A stretch of 64,000 nucleotides of DNA, taken from the NCBI GenBank assembly GCA_964035575.1, contig OZ037931.1:195567-259566 (forward strand). Reading direction: 5' to 3'. Origin of the DNA: Rhynchopus sp. YZ270_cl-10 (Eukaryota > Euglenozoa > Diplonemea > Diplonemida > Diplonemidae). Shown in pieces: positions 36,944 through 46,426 of the stretch. Positions within the stretch are counted from its first letter, which is position 1; each line of letters opens with the position of its first letter. The notes beneath the pieces are model-generated. The model was not told where the DNA came from. It worked only from the letters and a program-made list of their open reading frames with translations, and did not search any database. The translations under genes were made by a program, and so were the position numbers.

Positions 36944-39130
36944 ATGGTGGGTTCAATGAGCTATAGTGGGAGGAGCTCTTTGGGATTGCCTGATGTGTCG
37001 CTTGACAATACCGCCCCGATGTCGCTTTTCCAACGGGTTGTCACGATGAATGGGAAGCTGAAGGGGCGCGCGCTGAAGAAGCGCCGCATTTTGGTACTGT
37101 ACTTGGCCTTTGCAAATCTCTTTACGTTCTGGCCGTCTCTGGCGTTGATCGCTGCCTTTGCGGCCAATGAGACCAATGGCTATTTAGGGCATATGGGGCT
37201 GGCCCTTCTGTGCATATCAAACCCTCTCCTATTAATCTACGTTTTGCTGGGTTATGAGGTGTCAAACTTTGTTCTCGCTATGTACGCCTATGTCAGCGGG
37301 CTGGGCATATTAATGATGGACATTGTAGCGAGAGGGACGAAAGGGGCGGCATGGCAGGACTTCATCCTTATTGTCGACTTTTTATTGGTAATGCGAGTAG
37401 AGCAATTGTATTCCGTCGCGGTTGTGGTGTTTGTCATTTTGTGGATAGGGGTGACCTCTCTGGAAGGGGCCATACGATTTGGTTTGTACGACATCCCTGG
37501 GACGTTAACAGAAGAATACCGAAGGGAACAAATGAACAAATTCGTTGACTGCGCCACACCACCATGCGGAGTCGATGCTGCCAGAACCTCTTTACAAGCA
37601 ATCTTTGCGCTAGGCGTCTTTGTGCTCGACTTCGTCGCAACCAGAGGGTTTGCACAAGAGGTTCTCACTGAACAAGCCTCCATGGAACGTACGATCACTA
37701 CTGTACAGGATATCGCTATGCTTCTGTCACGGTATGACGTAGATAAAGTTACTTCAATTCTGACACGCAGTACCGACCTCCCAGCTGATATGCATGCGGC
37801 CCTTTGTACGTTGGAAAGAAATCTTCGGTCGTATCGACCGTACCTCCCTTCAGCTCTTTTCGAACAGATGCACCGTGGTGAAACCGAGCCGGAGGTGATG
37901 CACAACCCACTGACCCCTCCTCCTGGTATTGACACTGAAGTTGCTACCATCGCGTTCACCGATATCCGTGCATCTACGTCTATATGGGAGTCTTCCCCCA
38001 GCGGCATGAGAGAAGCTCTTGGTGTGCACAACACGGTGATCCGTTCTGTGATCCGGCAATTTAATGGCTACGAGGTGAAGACCATAGGAGACGCCTTCAT
38101 GGTCGCCTTTGCCGCAACGCAGGAAGGGGTAAACTTCGCCCTTCACGTCCACGAGCGTCTCATCCACGCCACCTGGCCGGCCCTCCTCACCGAAGTCCCC
38201 CTCTGCACCCAACGTGGCTCTCTCTGGGGAGGCTTGACTGTTCGCATCGGGGTTAACAGTGGACCGGTTACTGTAGAGCAGAATGCGTTGACTGGGAGAA
38301 TGGATTATTTTGGGCATACTGTCAATGTAGCGGCACGTCTTGAAAGCAAATGTACGCCAGGGGCGCTTGCCATACCGTATAGCATCTGGATGCAGGATTG
38401 CGACGGACGCGTTGCGGCAGTAGTAGGCGAGCCAGAGGCGTTGGTGTATCAAGGCATTTCGGATGACATTTTGGTGTGCCTTGTGTGGCCGGAGTCGCTA
38501 GGTGGGCGGCGAACCTCGCCACTGCACCACAACATGCTGTCGCACTCTCCAGAGACAAGCACCACTGCGAGCAGCCTCCGGAGGAGTGCCTCCCTCGAGA
38601 CCCTCCTCGAGGTGCGCACCACCACCTCGACGGTCGGGGTAATCGAATTGGTGGTGGGAGACATCATCGGTTCGAATGCACTGCGTGCACTGAGCAATGG
38701 CCTGGAATTGCTTAACGTATCGCTGACACAGAGTAGTGGTACGTTGGTGACGGTGGTGGGTGGGTGTGTCTGTGTGGGGTGGAATCTTTCTATTGACTCG
38801 AAGGCGCATGCGGAGAACGCTCTCCGCTTTGTGCAAAGGTTTAGCTGGTCTGCAAAGAAGCAGCTGCTAGGTGCTGGGTTGGTTACAGGGAAGATACAAC
38901 ACGGTGATGTGGGGTCACGAACACAGCGTTTCCTCACCACAGTCGGCCCCTCCGTGAAGCGCAGCTGGGCCCTCTGTGAAGAGGCCTCGCGAGACGGCAA
39001 GCTGTGCCTCTACGCCCCTCCCCTAGGCATGACGCTGCCCCAGGCCGTCCGCGCATTCCTCCAAATGACAACAGGTGTAGCAGCAGGGGGAATCTACGAG
39101 TTAGAAATCACCGCAAAAGACGTTTTCTAA
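36944..39130 (+). CDS. Membrane adenylate cyclase (class III), second paralogue
   Basis: 728 residues from the first ATG in the frame (36944). Same build as the cyclase at 27286: six hydrophobic segments within the first 245 residues, LSRYDVDKVTSIL linker, catalytic domain about 330-510, then a degenerate cyclase-like tail (about 560-728; VGVIELVVGDIIGS, GTLVTVVGGCVCVGWNL, GKIQHGDVGS). Catalytic residues are complete: AFTDIRASTS, VKTIGDAFM, RMDYFGHTVNVAARLES. The Lys/Asp pair predicts ATP as substrate. Compared with its paralogue it has a longer cytosolic N-terminus (about 55 residues, Ser-rich). The two are only about 8 kb apart, so an older tandem duplication is likely, although identity is now moderate. 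Confidence 0.93.
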   Translation: MVGSMSYSGRSSLGLPDVSLDNTAPMSLFQRVVTMNGKLKGRALKKRRILVLYLAFANLFTFWPSLALIAAFAANETNGYLGHMGLALLCISNPLLLIYVLLGYEVSNFVLAMYAYVSGLGILMMDIVARGTKGAAWQDFILIVDFLLVMRVEQLYSVAVVVFVILWIGVTSLEGAIRFGLYDIPGTLTEEYRREQMNKFVDCATPPCGVDAARTSLQAIFALGVFVLDFVATRGFAQEVLTEQASMERTITTVQDIAMLLSRYDVDKVTSILTRSTDLPADMHAALCTLERNLRSYRPYLPSALFEQMHRGETEPEVMHNPLTPPPGIDTEVATIAFTDIRASTSIWESSPSGMREALGVHNTVIRSVIRQFNGYEVKTIGDAFMVAFAATQEGVNFALHVHERLIHATWPALLTEVPLCTQRGSLWGGLTVRIGVNSGPVTVEQNALTGRMDYFGHTVNVAARLESKCTPGALAIPYSIWMQDCDGRVAAVVGEPEALVYQGISDDILVCLVWPESLGGRRTSPLHHNMLSHSPETSTTASSLRRSASLETLLEVRTTTSTVGVIELVVGDIIGSNALRALSNGLELLNVSLTQSSGTLVTVVGGCVCVGWNLSIDSKAHAENALRFVQRFSWSAKKQLLGAGLVTGKIQHGDVGSRTQRFLTTVGPSVKRSWALCEEASRDGKLCLYAPPLGMTLPQAVRAFLQMTTGVAAGGIYELEITAKDVF

Positions 39131-39169
39131 ATTTTTTTTCAAAAAATAATCTCAAAAAATGGTGGAATA

Positions 39170-39296
39170 CACGAGGTAAATGACATGAGTTGTGATTTCA
39201 CATGGCATTTTATTTGTGATAATTACTTTTGATCACATCCCATTTTTTTAAAATGCAATTCACGTGTAAAATCACAAGTAAAGTCGTTTACTTCAC
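39170..39296. mobile_element. Small inverted-repeat element
   Basis: Left GAGGTAAATGACATGAGTTG, TGATTTCAC; right complement GTAAAATCACAAGTAAAGTC, GTTTACTTC. No coding; flanks not resolved. Confidence 0.5.
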
Positions 39297-39773
39297 CGTA
39301 TAGCCCACTCGTGTGTATGTGTGTGTGGTAGGTGGGTATTTGGGAGAAGAGGTGGGTGTGGGTGTGCGTGTGGGTCTTTGGGGGGAGGGGGTGTGTTGGT
39401 TGTTCTCAGTGTGTGTGTCTATATCGGCAAATGCAATGTGAGTTTTTTTTCTAGCACTTCAGGTGGTATTGAGAACAGAACCCACCGAGGTGGGTTTTAT
39501 GTGCGACGGTCCAAAGGTCTGCGGGCAAGAGGGAGAGGTAGCGTCCTTTTTGGTGTGGGGTGGAGGGGGGGGAGGGCAAGCGCATTGTTTGATTATGTTT
39601 AAAGGTTTATCTTTTCAACGTTCGTTTTCCGCTCTTTTGAGCGTACGAACAAAATACCACATTTTTTTTGTTTTTTGCACCCTCTTTGCCTTCTTTTCTT
39701 CTTGTTAAGAAAGAATGCAAATGAAATAAGTTTTTTGTTTTTGTAACGCAGTGTTGAAAACTGAACATAGTTA

Positions 39774-39920
39774 CCATAATCGTAACGTAAAAATTGTTGA
39801 CCGTAAATATGTTCGACCTTTTCAGGATTTTTTTTTTCTGGAAGTTTTGACCTTTCAATTCTGTGAACTGAAAGTATATGAATCTAACTTTTTTACGGTC
39901 GAACATCATTCCGATTACGG
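39774..39920. mobile_element. TA-flanked MITE, family H
   Basis: TA then CCATAATCG at left; CGATTACGG then TA at right, with inner inverted blocks (TGTTCGACC / GGTCGAACA). Related copies at 42631-42733 and 44944-45039. TA flanks suggest Tc1/mariner-type (Stowaway-like). Confidence 0.7.
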
Positions 39921-39943
39921 TAAAAAAGGACGACCTCCGTCTA

Positions 39944-40079
39944 CAGTAAGACAACAAACACCGGTGGGGTAAAAATATAGGTGGGATAAAAACATCGGAG
40001 GGGTAAAAACTAAGGTGGATTTTGGAATTTCAAAATTCTAAGGAGGGTTTTTACCCCACCGATGTTTGTTGTCTTACTG
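39944..40079. mobile_element. TA-flanked MITE with CAGTAAGACAAC ends
   Basis: 136 bp. Ends CAGTAAGACAACAAACACCG and complement (GATGTTTGTTGTCTTACTG) are nearly perfect over about 32 bp, flanked by TA on both sides. GGGGTAAAAA units repeat inside. Confidence 0.85.
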
Positions 40080-41151
40080 TATATCTTTTAAGTACAATAG
40101 CCTTCGGGCGACATTGAGTACAGATCCTGCACTAGCAGGTGATTGTCGACACAACAAAAAAACCTACGATAGATCTGTCTTTATGCTTCCTTTTGATTCC
40201 TCCCCCCTCCCATTATAACGCGTCACTCAGGCAAATTGTTGACCACAGTCTAAATGGCTGCGGTCAACGGGAAAAAAAATATAGGAGTAGGTTAGTAAGG
40301 ACAGATCAGTTGGGGATAATGTTGTTCAGTTTTTATGTTCTCTTCCGGGTTTTTGGAACAATATTTACCAATATTGACACATTCATTTCTCGGATCTCAT
40401 GTTCATCTTTTCAGACTTTTGTTCTTGAAATCTACAGGTTCCTTTCATTTCCTGAAATTGCAAAAAAAAAAAAAAAAAAAAAGAAACTGCCAGTACTTCG
40501 GGGTGGTTCGATAACCCACCATTCCTGTGTATCCCAGAGGTTTTTAGTGGTTTTTGTTTTTTTTGCCTTTATTTCTTATACCTTCTATTCAGTAGAATAG
40601 AAAGTATCTGAAATACTTTTTTGTGATATCAGATACACTTTTCCCCCGGTGCCTGTGTCCATAGAGGCGTGTGCACTTTCAACTACCATTTTTTTCTTCC
40701 CCCATAATTTTTCAAATTACATCCCTCCGTTTTTTCCCCTTTTTGCTCTAAACAAAAAGAACTATGTATTATGATGGGCAATTATCACAATACAGCCCAA
40801 CCACTATGTACCAAAAACCCTGCTTCTAATGAGCAGTTGCTGAAGGTGTGAAGGGGTTTTTAAAAAAAAAGACCACACAATCCGTGGTCCTGGAATCAGC
40901 TCTATAATTATCTATCCGTTTCATTTCTCCCCATTTTTTTTTTTTTTTTGCCTCAATTTTCATGTTTTTTTTCCCTTATATGAGAAGAAAGGGGCAGCGA
41001 CGGTAGCTTTTTTTTGCACAACAAAAGCTACCACATTTCTATTCGTTCCAATTGCGTCAACTGTATTCTCTTTTGTAAGGCACCTAAGCGAGGCCTATGT
41101 TTGTCTTACCAAGGTCCCCTACTGGGGTGGGGGTGGGTGGGTAGGTGGGTG

Positions 41152-41290
41152 CACGACGCGCAGTCTCTTGTCATGACATGTCACGTGACTAGTGAAATAC
41201 AGGGCAAGCAACCACTTGTCAAGGGCAAGTGGTTTGCTTGTCATTCTACATGTCATTTCACTGGTCTGACAAAGTGACTATGGCGTCGTG
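41152..41290. mobile_element. Hairpin MITE
   Basis: 139 bp palindromic element, ends CACGACGC; arms pair through ATGACATGT and GCAAGCAACCACTTGTC. No clear target duplication. Confidence 0.65.
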
Positions 41291-41349
41291 TGGGGGGTCA
41301 GTTCCCACGTAAAAAAGTGAGGATCTTGTACAATTTTTTTCGTTTGTTT

Positions 41350-41425
41350 GCAACACTCCGAGGGTTCGATAACCTGCGGAGTGTCAGTGTGACTGCGTCT
41401 TATAGGCGTTATTTTCACTCTCAAC
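41350..41425 (+). repeat. C-family repeat
   Basis: CAACACTCCGAGGGTTCGAT, AACCTGCGGAGTGTCAGTG, CGTCTTATAGGCG. A weaker relative lies at 41535-41610. Confidence 0.7.
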
Positions 41426-41891
41426 TCTTCACGTTGCTTTTTTGAGTAAAAAAAAAAAAAAATGGATATCACCTTTTAAAAAAAACCAGAAAATATGGTT
41501 CCTAAGAACTCAATTCAGCCTTCTTTGCATGCCAATAAAGTGCTCTCTGGGGGTTTGATAACTTGCGGAAAACCATGGTGAATTTGCGTGTGCACTTTTT
41601 CTTTTCAACTTCTTTCTTGAGTCTATCTCTTGAAGCAGTGATCATTTTTCCGTCTTTGTGCAATACACGAACCCGTTGGTTCATTAACACGGACACTCGC
41701 GTCTTTGCATACAATGCTGTTTCGTTTTTTTTTTTTTTTTTTGTGAGGCAGCAGCCTTTTTCTGGCCCTTTTGAAAACAGTTTTCAAAAAAAAAAAAAAA
41801 ATGTTTTCTTTAGCTCTCTCCCTCTCCCTCTCCCCTCCCTCTCTGTAAGTCCGTAGGTCTTTTTCATCGTGTGATAACGATTTTTGTGAGT

Positions 41892-41940
41892 AAGGTGAAG
41901 CAACGAGAGAGAGAGACTTGGGTTCATCTTATAAACTTTT
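41892..41940 (+). repeat. B-family hairpin repeat (variant)
   Basis: AAGGTGAAGCAACGAGAGAG, ACTTGGGTTCATCTTATAAA; GA-expanded loop. Confidence 0.6.
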
Positions 41941-42630
41941 TTTTTTTTCGTTTTGTTTTGGTTTCTTTTACTGGTGCTTTTCGGAAATCGGTCAACGACC
42001 TGTCAATATCGAACCCTCCCGGAGCACCATTTTTACGGATAAATTATTTTTCTGCAGACTATGGTGTTCCGGAAACACCTGTCAACGACATGTCAATATA
42101 GGCCCCCTCCGGAACACCAGGCTAGCATTTCAATTATTTATGTAAGGGGCCGTCGATGAAACAGTTACGTGTTTGCACTTTCAACCCCCCCTTTTTTTTT
42201 GTTTGTTTCGTAATTTACTACAAAAAAAAAATACCACCCCACATCCCAGATGTGTTGTGCCATCACATCTTCCACTTTCTTCACTTTCTTTGTGCAGTGT
42301 TTCTTTTTTCTTTTGGAGTGGTGAGGGGGGGAGTCGATCACCCCTCCTCATATTTTCGCAGCAACATGAAATGGGCTAACTTTAGCCCAATTTGGAGGGA
42401 AAATAGCCGGTTATCTCGCAAAACTGGCCCTTCGCCTCTCTACTCTGGTTGGCAGGGAGGTGTACGCAAAGCGACCACTATCCCGGGAGGAAAACCCCTT
42501 TTTACCCCTTTTTAAAACACTTGCTCAGCCTGAAAAAAACCAACCCCCCCAAATCAATTTTTTTGGAAATTAAAAAAAAACACTGTTGTGCGAAAAAATT
42601 GTAACATCAGATTTCCCAAAGAGCCACTTA

Positions 42631-42733
42631 CCGTATTCGTACAAAGTATCGACCGTAAAAAAAGGTCGAATTTCCAGAAAAATTCTGAAAAGGTCGAACA
42701 TTAGTACGGGTCGATACTTTGTACGAAATACGG
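42631..42733. mobile_element. TA-flanked MITE, family H
   Basis: CCGTATTCGTACAAAGTATC at left pairs with GATACTTTGTACGAAATACGG at right; TA on both sides. Confidence 0.8.
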
Positions 42734-42747
42734 TATGTCTTTTTCGT

Positions 42748-42820
42748 AAGGTGACTAAGCACGAGAGGCTTAGGATCATCTTATAAACTTTTCTTTTCTT
42801 TTCTTTTCTTTTCTCTCTTT
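42748..42820 (+). repeat. B-family hairpin repeat with (TTTTC)n tail
   Basis: Perfect stem and loop, then ATCATCTTATAAAC and six TTTTC units. A simple-repeat tail directly after the conserved end is what many LINE/SINE 3-prime ends look like. About 270 bp upstream of the SDR gene. Confidence 0.85.
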
Positions 42821-43092
42821 TTTTTCTTCACCTCTGTTTTGTCTACATTTGAAACAAAAATCAACAAAAAAAAAAAAAAAAAAAAAAAAGCCTATCGCAA
42901 AGAAAAAAAACCCATTTCAGCAACGAAAACTACTCTTTGCCAAACCATACGAAAACACAAACACAAACAGTTTGCCTATCTCCCCCTATTTCGTTTTTTT
43001 TTAAACAGAAACACAAAAAAAGCACTTTCAAAAAACAAAAACATTTTCAAACCCCCTCCACACCACAGAAAAAAATACCCCAATAACACACG

Positions 43093-44133
43093 ATGCTGGC
43101 AGGTAACACCATCCTTGTGACGGGCGCGTCCCGTGGTATTGGCAAGGCAATTGCAGGGGTATGAACGACACAATTTTTTTACACACACACAAGGCGACTA
43201 AGCAAACGAGAGGCTTAGGCTTCCTCTTACAAACTTTATCATTGTTTTATACCAATTCAATTCATTTCAATGGTTCTGAGGTACCGCTGTACGTTACATG
43301 ACTAGACAACGACACAGGCACACAGTCGAGGACTTTGTATTTCAAGCCCCTTTTTTTTGGGCCTCAAAGAAGTTTCTTCTTCTAGTCAGTGGGAGCGGCA
43401 TTGCAGTAATAAAAATATATCACCCACAGAATATTTATGACACACCTTTACGCACAAAATTCCTCCCCTTCTCCTCTTTACCCTCACCCTACAGACCTAC
43501 GCTGAGAAAGGCGCTAAGGTGATTATGTGCAGCTCTTCCATGGAAGGACTTGAGGCTGCCAAGAAGGATTTGACTGGCGACCTGGTGTGCATGCAGTGCG
43601 ACATGTCCGACCCGGAGTCTGTGAACAAGCTGGCAGCAGATGTCATTGCTGAGCACGGCGGTGTCGACGCGCTGGTGAACAACGCTGGTGTGTACGAGAA
43701 GGGGAACGCGACGGAGGGAGACCCAGATGCCTGGGCGCGCATGATGCGTATCAATGTGGACGCACCCATGCGCTTAACACGCCTTCTGACGGAGAAGATG
43801 GTGGCGCAGAAGAAGGGTGTCGTGATCAACGTTGCTTCCATCGCAGGCATGGAGTCCATGTCCGGCACCTCCGCTGCGTACGCAGCATCCAAGCACGCCC
43901 TCTGGGGATGGTCGCGTTCCATCTACACCTCACTCCGCCACGCAAACATTAAGGTCATGTGCATCAACCCGGCGCTCACGTCAACCGATATGGTCAGGGC
44001 TGCGGGAAACCTCAATCACGATAGGATGATCCAAACGTCAGACCTCGCGCAGGTTGCGATGCTTCCGTACACCCTCTCCGCAGGGTGTGTGCCAGAGGAG
44101 ATTACCCTGAGGCTGACTCTTAGTGCCTACTGA
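43093..44133 (+). CDS. Short-chain dehydrogenase/reductase, two exons
   Basis: Exon 1 (43093-43158) and exon 2 (43495-44133) join in phase 0 over a 336-bp GT-AG intron to give 234 residues. The intron splits just after the cofactor motif. Classical SDR features: ILVTGASRGIGKAIA (Rossmann Gly motif; Arg suggests NADP preference), CDMSDPES, LVNNAGVYEKG (NNAG), INVASIAG, and the catalytic YAASK with upstream Ser in the MSGTSAAYAASK region, PALTSTDM. This is the 3-oxoacyl-reductase-like group of cytosolic oxidoreductases; substrate unknown. The intron holds a diverged B-family repeat (43191) on the gene's strand. Confidence 0.92.
43191..43240 (+). repeat. B-family hairpin repeat in SDR intron
   Basis: AAGGCGACTAAGCAAACGAG, AGGCTTAGGCTTCCTCTTAC; stem CTAAGC/GCTTAG kept. 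Confidence 0.7.
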
Positions 44134-44451
44134 AAAACGAACCCTGATTAATTCAAAAAAGGGTGCGGTAACTCCCCGACGGAATAAATTCGATGGGGGT
44201 GTGATTGAGGGGTAGGCTTAAAGAGGGGGGTTTTTTTTTGGAAAGTGATTTCCCGCGTGGTGTCTGCGTGGAGCCGAATTTCACCCTATTTTCTTTTTTG
44301 AAATTAAAAAGAGAGAAGTGGTTTTTTTGTCGAATCTGGGCGTCCACGATAGCTCTTTTTTTTTTTTTTTTGTGTTTCACATTGTTTGGTGTGTGCGCCT
44401 GCACCCCCCGCTTACGGATGTATTCTCAAATTTTCTCTTCTTTCTCCCCTA

Positions 44452-44581
44452 ATGGTGGCAGTATTGGGATGGGAGCCCACGCAAAATACATCACAATACA
44501 TCACAATACACCGTGTATTGTGATGTATTTTGATGTATTTTGCGTATTCCAATGGACTCCCCATCACAATACTGCCACCAT
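44452..44581. mobile_element. Palindromic MITE, TA-flanked
   Basis: 130 bp; ends ATGGTGGCAGTATTG and complement, TA on both sides; centre is an ATACATCACA palindrome. Confidence 0.8.
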
Positions 44582-44943
44582 TATTCTCCCCCCCTTCAAT
44601 GCAGTAGTTACTAGTTGGCGTCTCCCCGTAGGACGTTTCGCTATCAACTTCATTTTAAAAAAAACCCCCCCTCCAACCTTCTCGGCCTTCTCGGGGGGGT
44701 TGCTGAGGGTAACGTTTTCAACGCACGATTGCTATCTTTTTTTTTTCCCCTTCTGTTCTCGTGAAGGTATTTTTTACAAATAATCAAAACCCGCAACGTT
44801 TATAAATGCTTTGACGCGTTTTTTCGCGAAAAAAAAATGCGTTCAACAAAAATAAGGGGGGAAAAAATGACACCTCTGCCCCCCCTTCATATTTGTCTTA
44901 CCCCCCTTCTTCGATTATTACTCCCAATTCATCTACGGCATAT

Positions 44944-45039
44944 TCCAAATTATCGACTGTAATAATGTTCGACCTTTTCAGAATTTTTTTTCTTGGAAGT
45001 TCGACCTTTAATTTTTTACGGTCGATACTTTTGTAATTA
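44944..45039. mobile_element. MITE family H, degraded copy
   Basis: TTATCGACTGTAATAATGTT, CGACCTTTTCAG and the facing TTTTACGGTCGATACTTTTG match 39774 and 42631; outer ends eroded. Confidence 0.5.
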
Positions 45040-45076
45040 TCCTCTTCATTTTTTGGACCATATTAGTAGGTGAACA

Positions 45077-45235
45077 CCATAGTACCATAGTACCATAGTA
45101 CCATAGTACCATAGTACCATAGTACCATAGTACCATAGTACCATAGTACCATAGTACCATAGTACCATAGTACCATAGTACCATAGTACCATAGTACCAT
45201 AGTACCATAGTACCATAGTACCATAGTACCATAGT
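45077..45235 (+). repeat. 8-bp minisatellite (CATAGTAC)n
   Basis: About 20 near-perfect units ending 134 bp before the next start codon. Open on the minus strand as a WYYGTMVL-type repeat, which is a by-product of an 8-bp unit lacking stops in that frame. Confidence 0.95.
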
Positions 45236-45368
45236 ATGGCTGGGGGTTTTATTAGCGTTCTTTTCTTTTCTTTTCTTTTTCTACCGACCTCTTTATTGGC
45301 AACAATACCAACCCATACTCAATTTCCCTTCTTCCTCTCTCTCAAAAACCCTCTGCAAGGCTACACCT

Positions 45369-46274
45369 ATGATGCAGCGCACTTTAATAGCTTTGCTTCT
45401 ATGCAGTGCAGTGGGTAGGAGTGAGGCACGGATTGTTGGCGCAGCGGTGCTACCCCATGGGGACTTTGTATACGACCCAAGCTTGGTGCACAACCAGAAC
45501 GGCTCCCTCGAGCTTCACGAGGCTGCAGTGAAGGTGGGGAAGTGGCTCACCGAGGAGGTGGACCCCGATGTTGTCATCCTCACCACCCCTCATGGAATGG
45601 AACTGCAGACCCGCTATCTTATGTATATGAATCAAAACGAAACCGGGTTTGCATCCTTAGGGGATGACCTGCACAATACTTCTACCCTTTCTTATAAGGT
45701 CTTCATGAATGCCTCTGTGGATGTCCCCACTGCGACCCGCCTTCTCTCCGTATTGCCTAATACCGATGGGGTCAAAGGGTTCGCAGGAGGCATGACGCTC
45801 CCGATCTCTTGGGGGGAGATCATTCCATTGTCCTTTTTGAATGATAAGCTGCGGAGCAGTACTGTCCTGATTGGAATGCCGTTGAGTCGTTATAACCATA
45901 GTGTCGAAATGGTTCCGGAGCTTTTGGAGGTAGGTGCGGCCTTGTTTGATGCGTTGGATGCTGAAGAGAAAACCTATGCAGTGATCATCAGCAGTGATCT
46001 TGCGCACACTCATCTTGCTTCAGGCCCTTATGGTTATTGTCCATGCGCCGAGCCGTATGACCAAGCAGTTGGCAAATGGGCACGTGAACAGTCAAGATCA
46101 GCCCTCTTAGAGGATGCGGCAAAGCAGCAAGGTCTCGGTGCCATGTCCTGTGGTTTCACCGGATTGGTCCTGTTAGAAGGAGTGTTGGCGAAGGCGCAGT
46201 GGAGGTCGCAAAACCTGGCAAATTTTCACCCAACGTATTATGGAATGATGGTGGCAAATTTTAGCCGGATTTAG
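45369..46274 (+). CDS. Secreted MEMO/LigB-superfamily protein
   Basis: 301 residues. ATGATG start, then a signal peptide (LIALLLCSAVGRSEA) and a mature domain of the MEMO / class III extradiol dioxygenase (LigB) fold. Key positions: AAVLPHGDFVYDP (first His), VVILTTPHGMEL (second His, where MEMO has GPSHH), VIISSDLAHTHLA (Asp and His, as in MEMO SSDFCHWG) and GAMSCGFTGLVLLEGVL (Cys, as in MEMO TICGRxP). Thus the metal-site residues are present. MEMO binds copper or iron and modulates redox signalling; LigB enzymes cleave catechol rings. Several N-glycosylation sites (NGS, NET, NTS, NAS, NHS) agree with a secretory route, unusual for this mostly cytosolic family. Activity is unproven. Confidence 0.82.
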   Translation: MMQRTLIALLLCSAVGRSEARIVGAAVLPHGDFVYDPSLVHNQNGSLELHEAAVKVGKWLTEEVDPDVVILTTPHGMELQTRYLMYMNQNETGFASLGDDLHNTSTLSYKVFMNASVDVPTATRLLSVLPNTDGVKGFAGGMTLPISWGEIIPLSFLNDKLRSSTVLIGMPLSRYNHSVEMVPELLEVGAALFDALDAEEKTYAVIISSDLAHTHLASGPYGYCPCAEPYDQAVGKWAREQSRSALLEDAAKQQGLGAMSCGFTGLVLLEGVLAKAQWRSQNLANFHPTYYGMMVANFSRI

Positions 46275-46426
46275 AAATGATTTTTATTGGATTTTTTTTA
46301 AAATAACACTCTCGCATTTATAAGAGCAAACCAATCCCGCCATTTCCCCTTTTTTTTTTACCACCTACTTTCCCATCCCCTATTCCCACTATTAGGAGGG
46401 TTGGGAACGCATACAAAAAACACACA

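Larger units (their letters stand above)
39131..43092. other. Gene-free MITE- and repeat-rich region
   Basis: No gene. Elements listed separately: inverted repeat 39170-39296, MITEs 39774-39920, 39944-40079, 41152-41290 and 42631-42733, C copies 41350-41425 and a weak one at 41535-41610, B copies 41892 and 42748. A/T runs of 18-25 bp occur several times. Confidence 0.65.

Noticed and set aside
45008-45232. Minus-strand WYYGTMVL repeat protein
   Set aside because: By-product of the 8-bp CATAGTAC tandem repeat without a stop in that frame.
35769-45235. CRISPR-like arrays
   Set aside because: Short tandem units without spacers in a eukaryotic genome; ordinary minisatellites.
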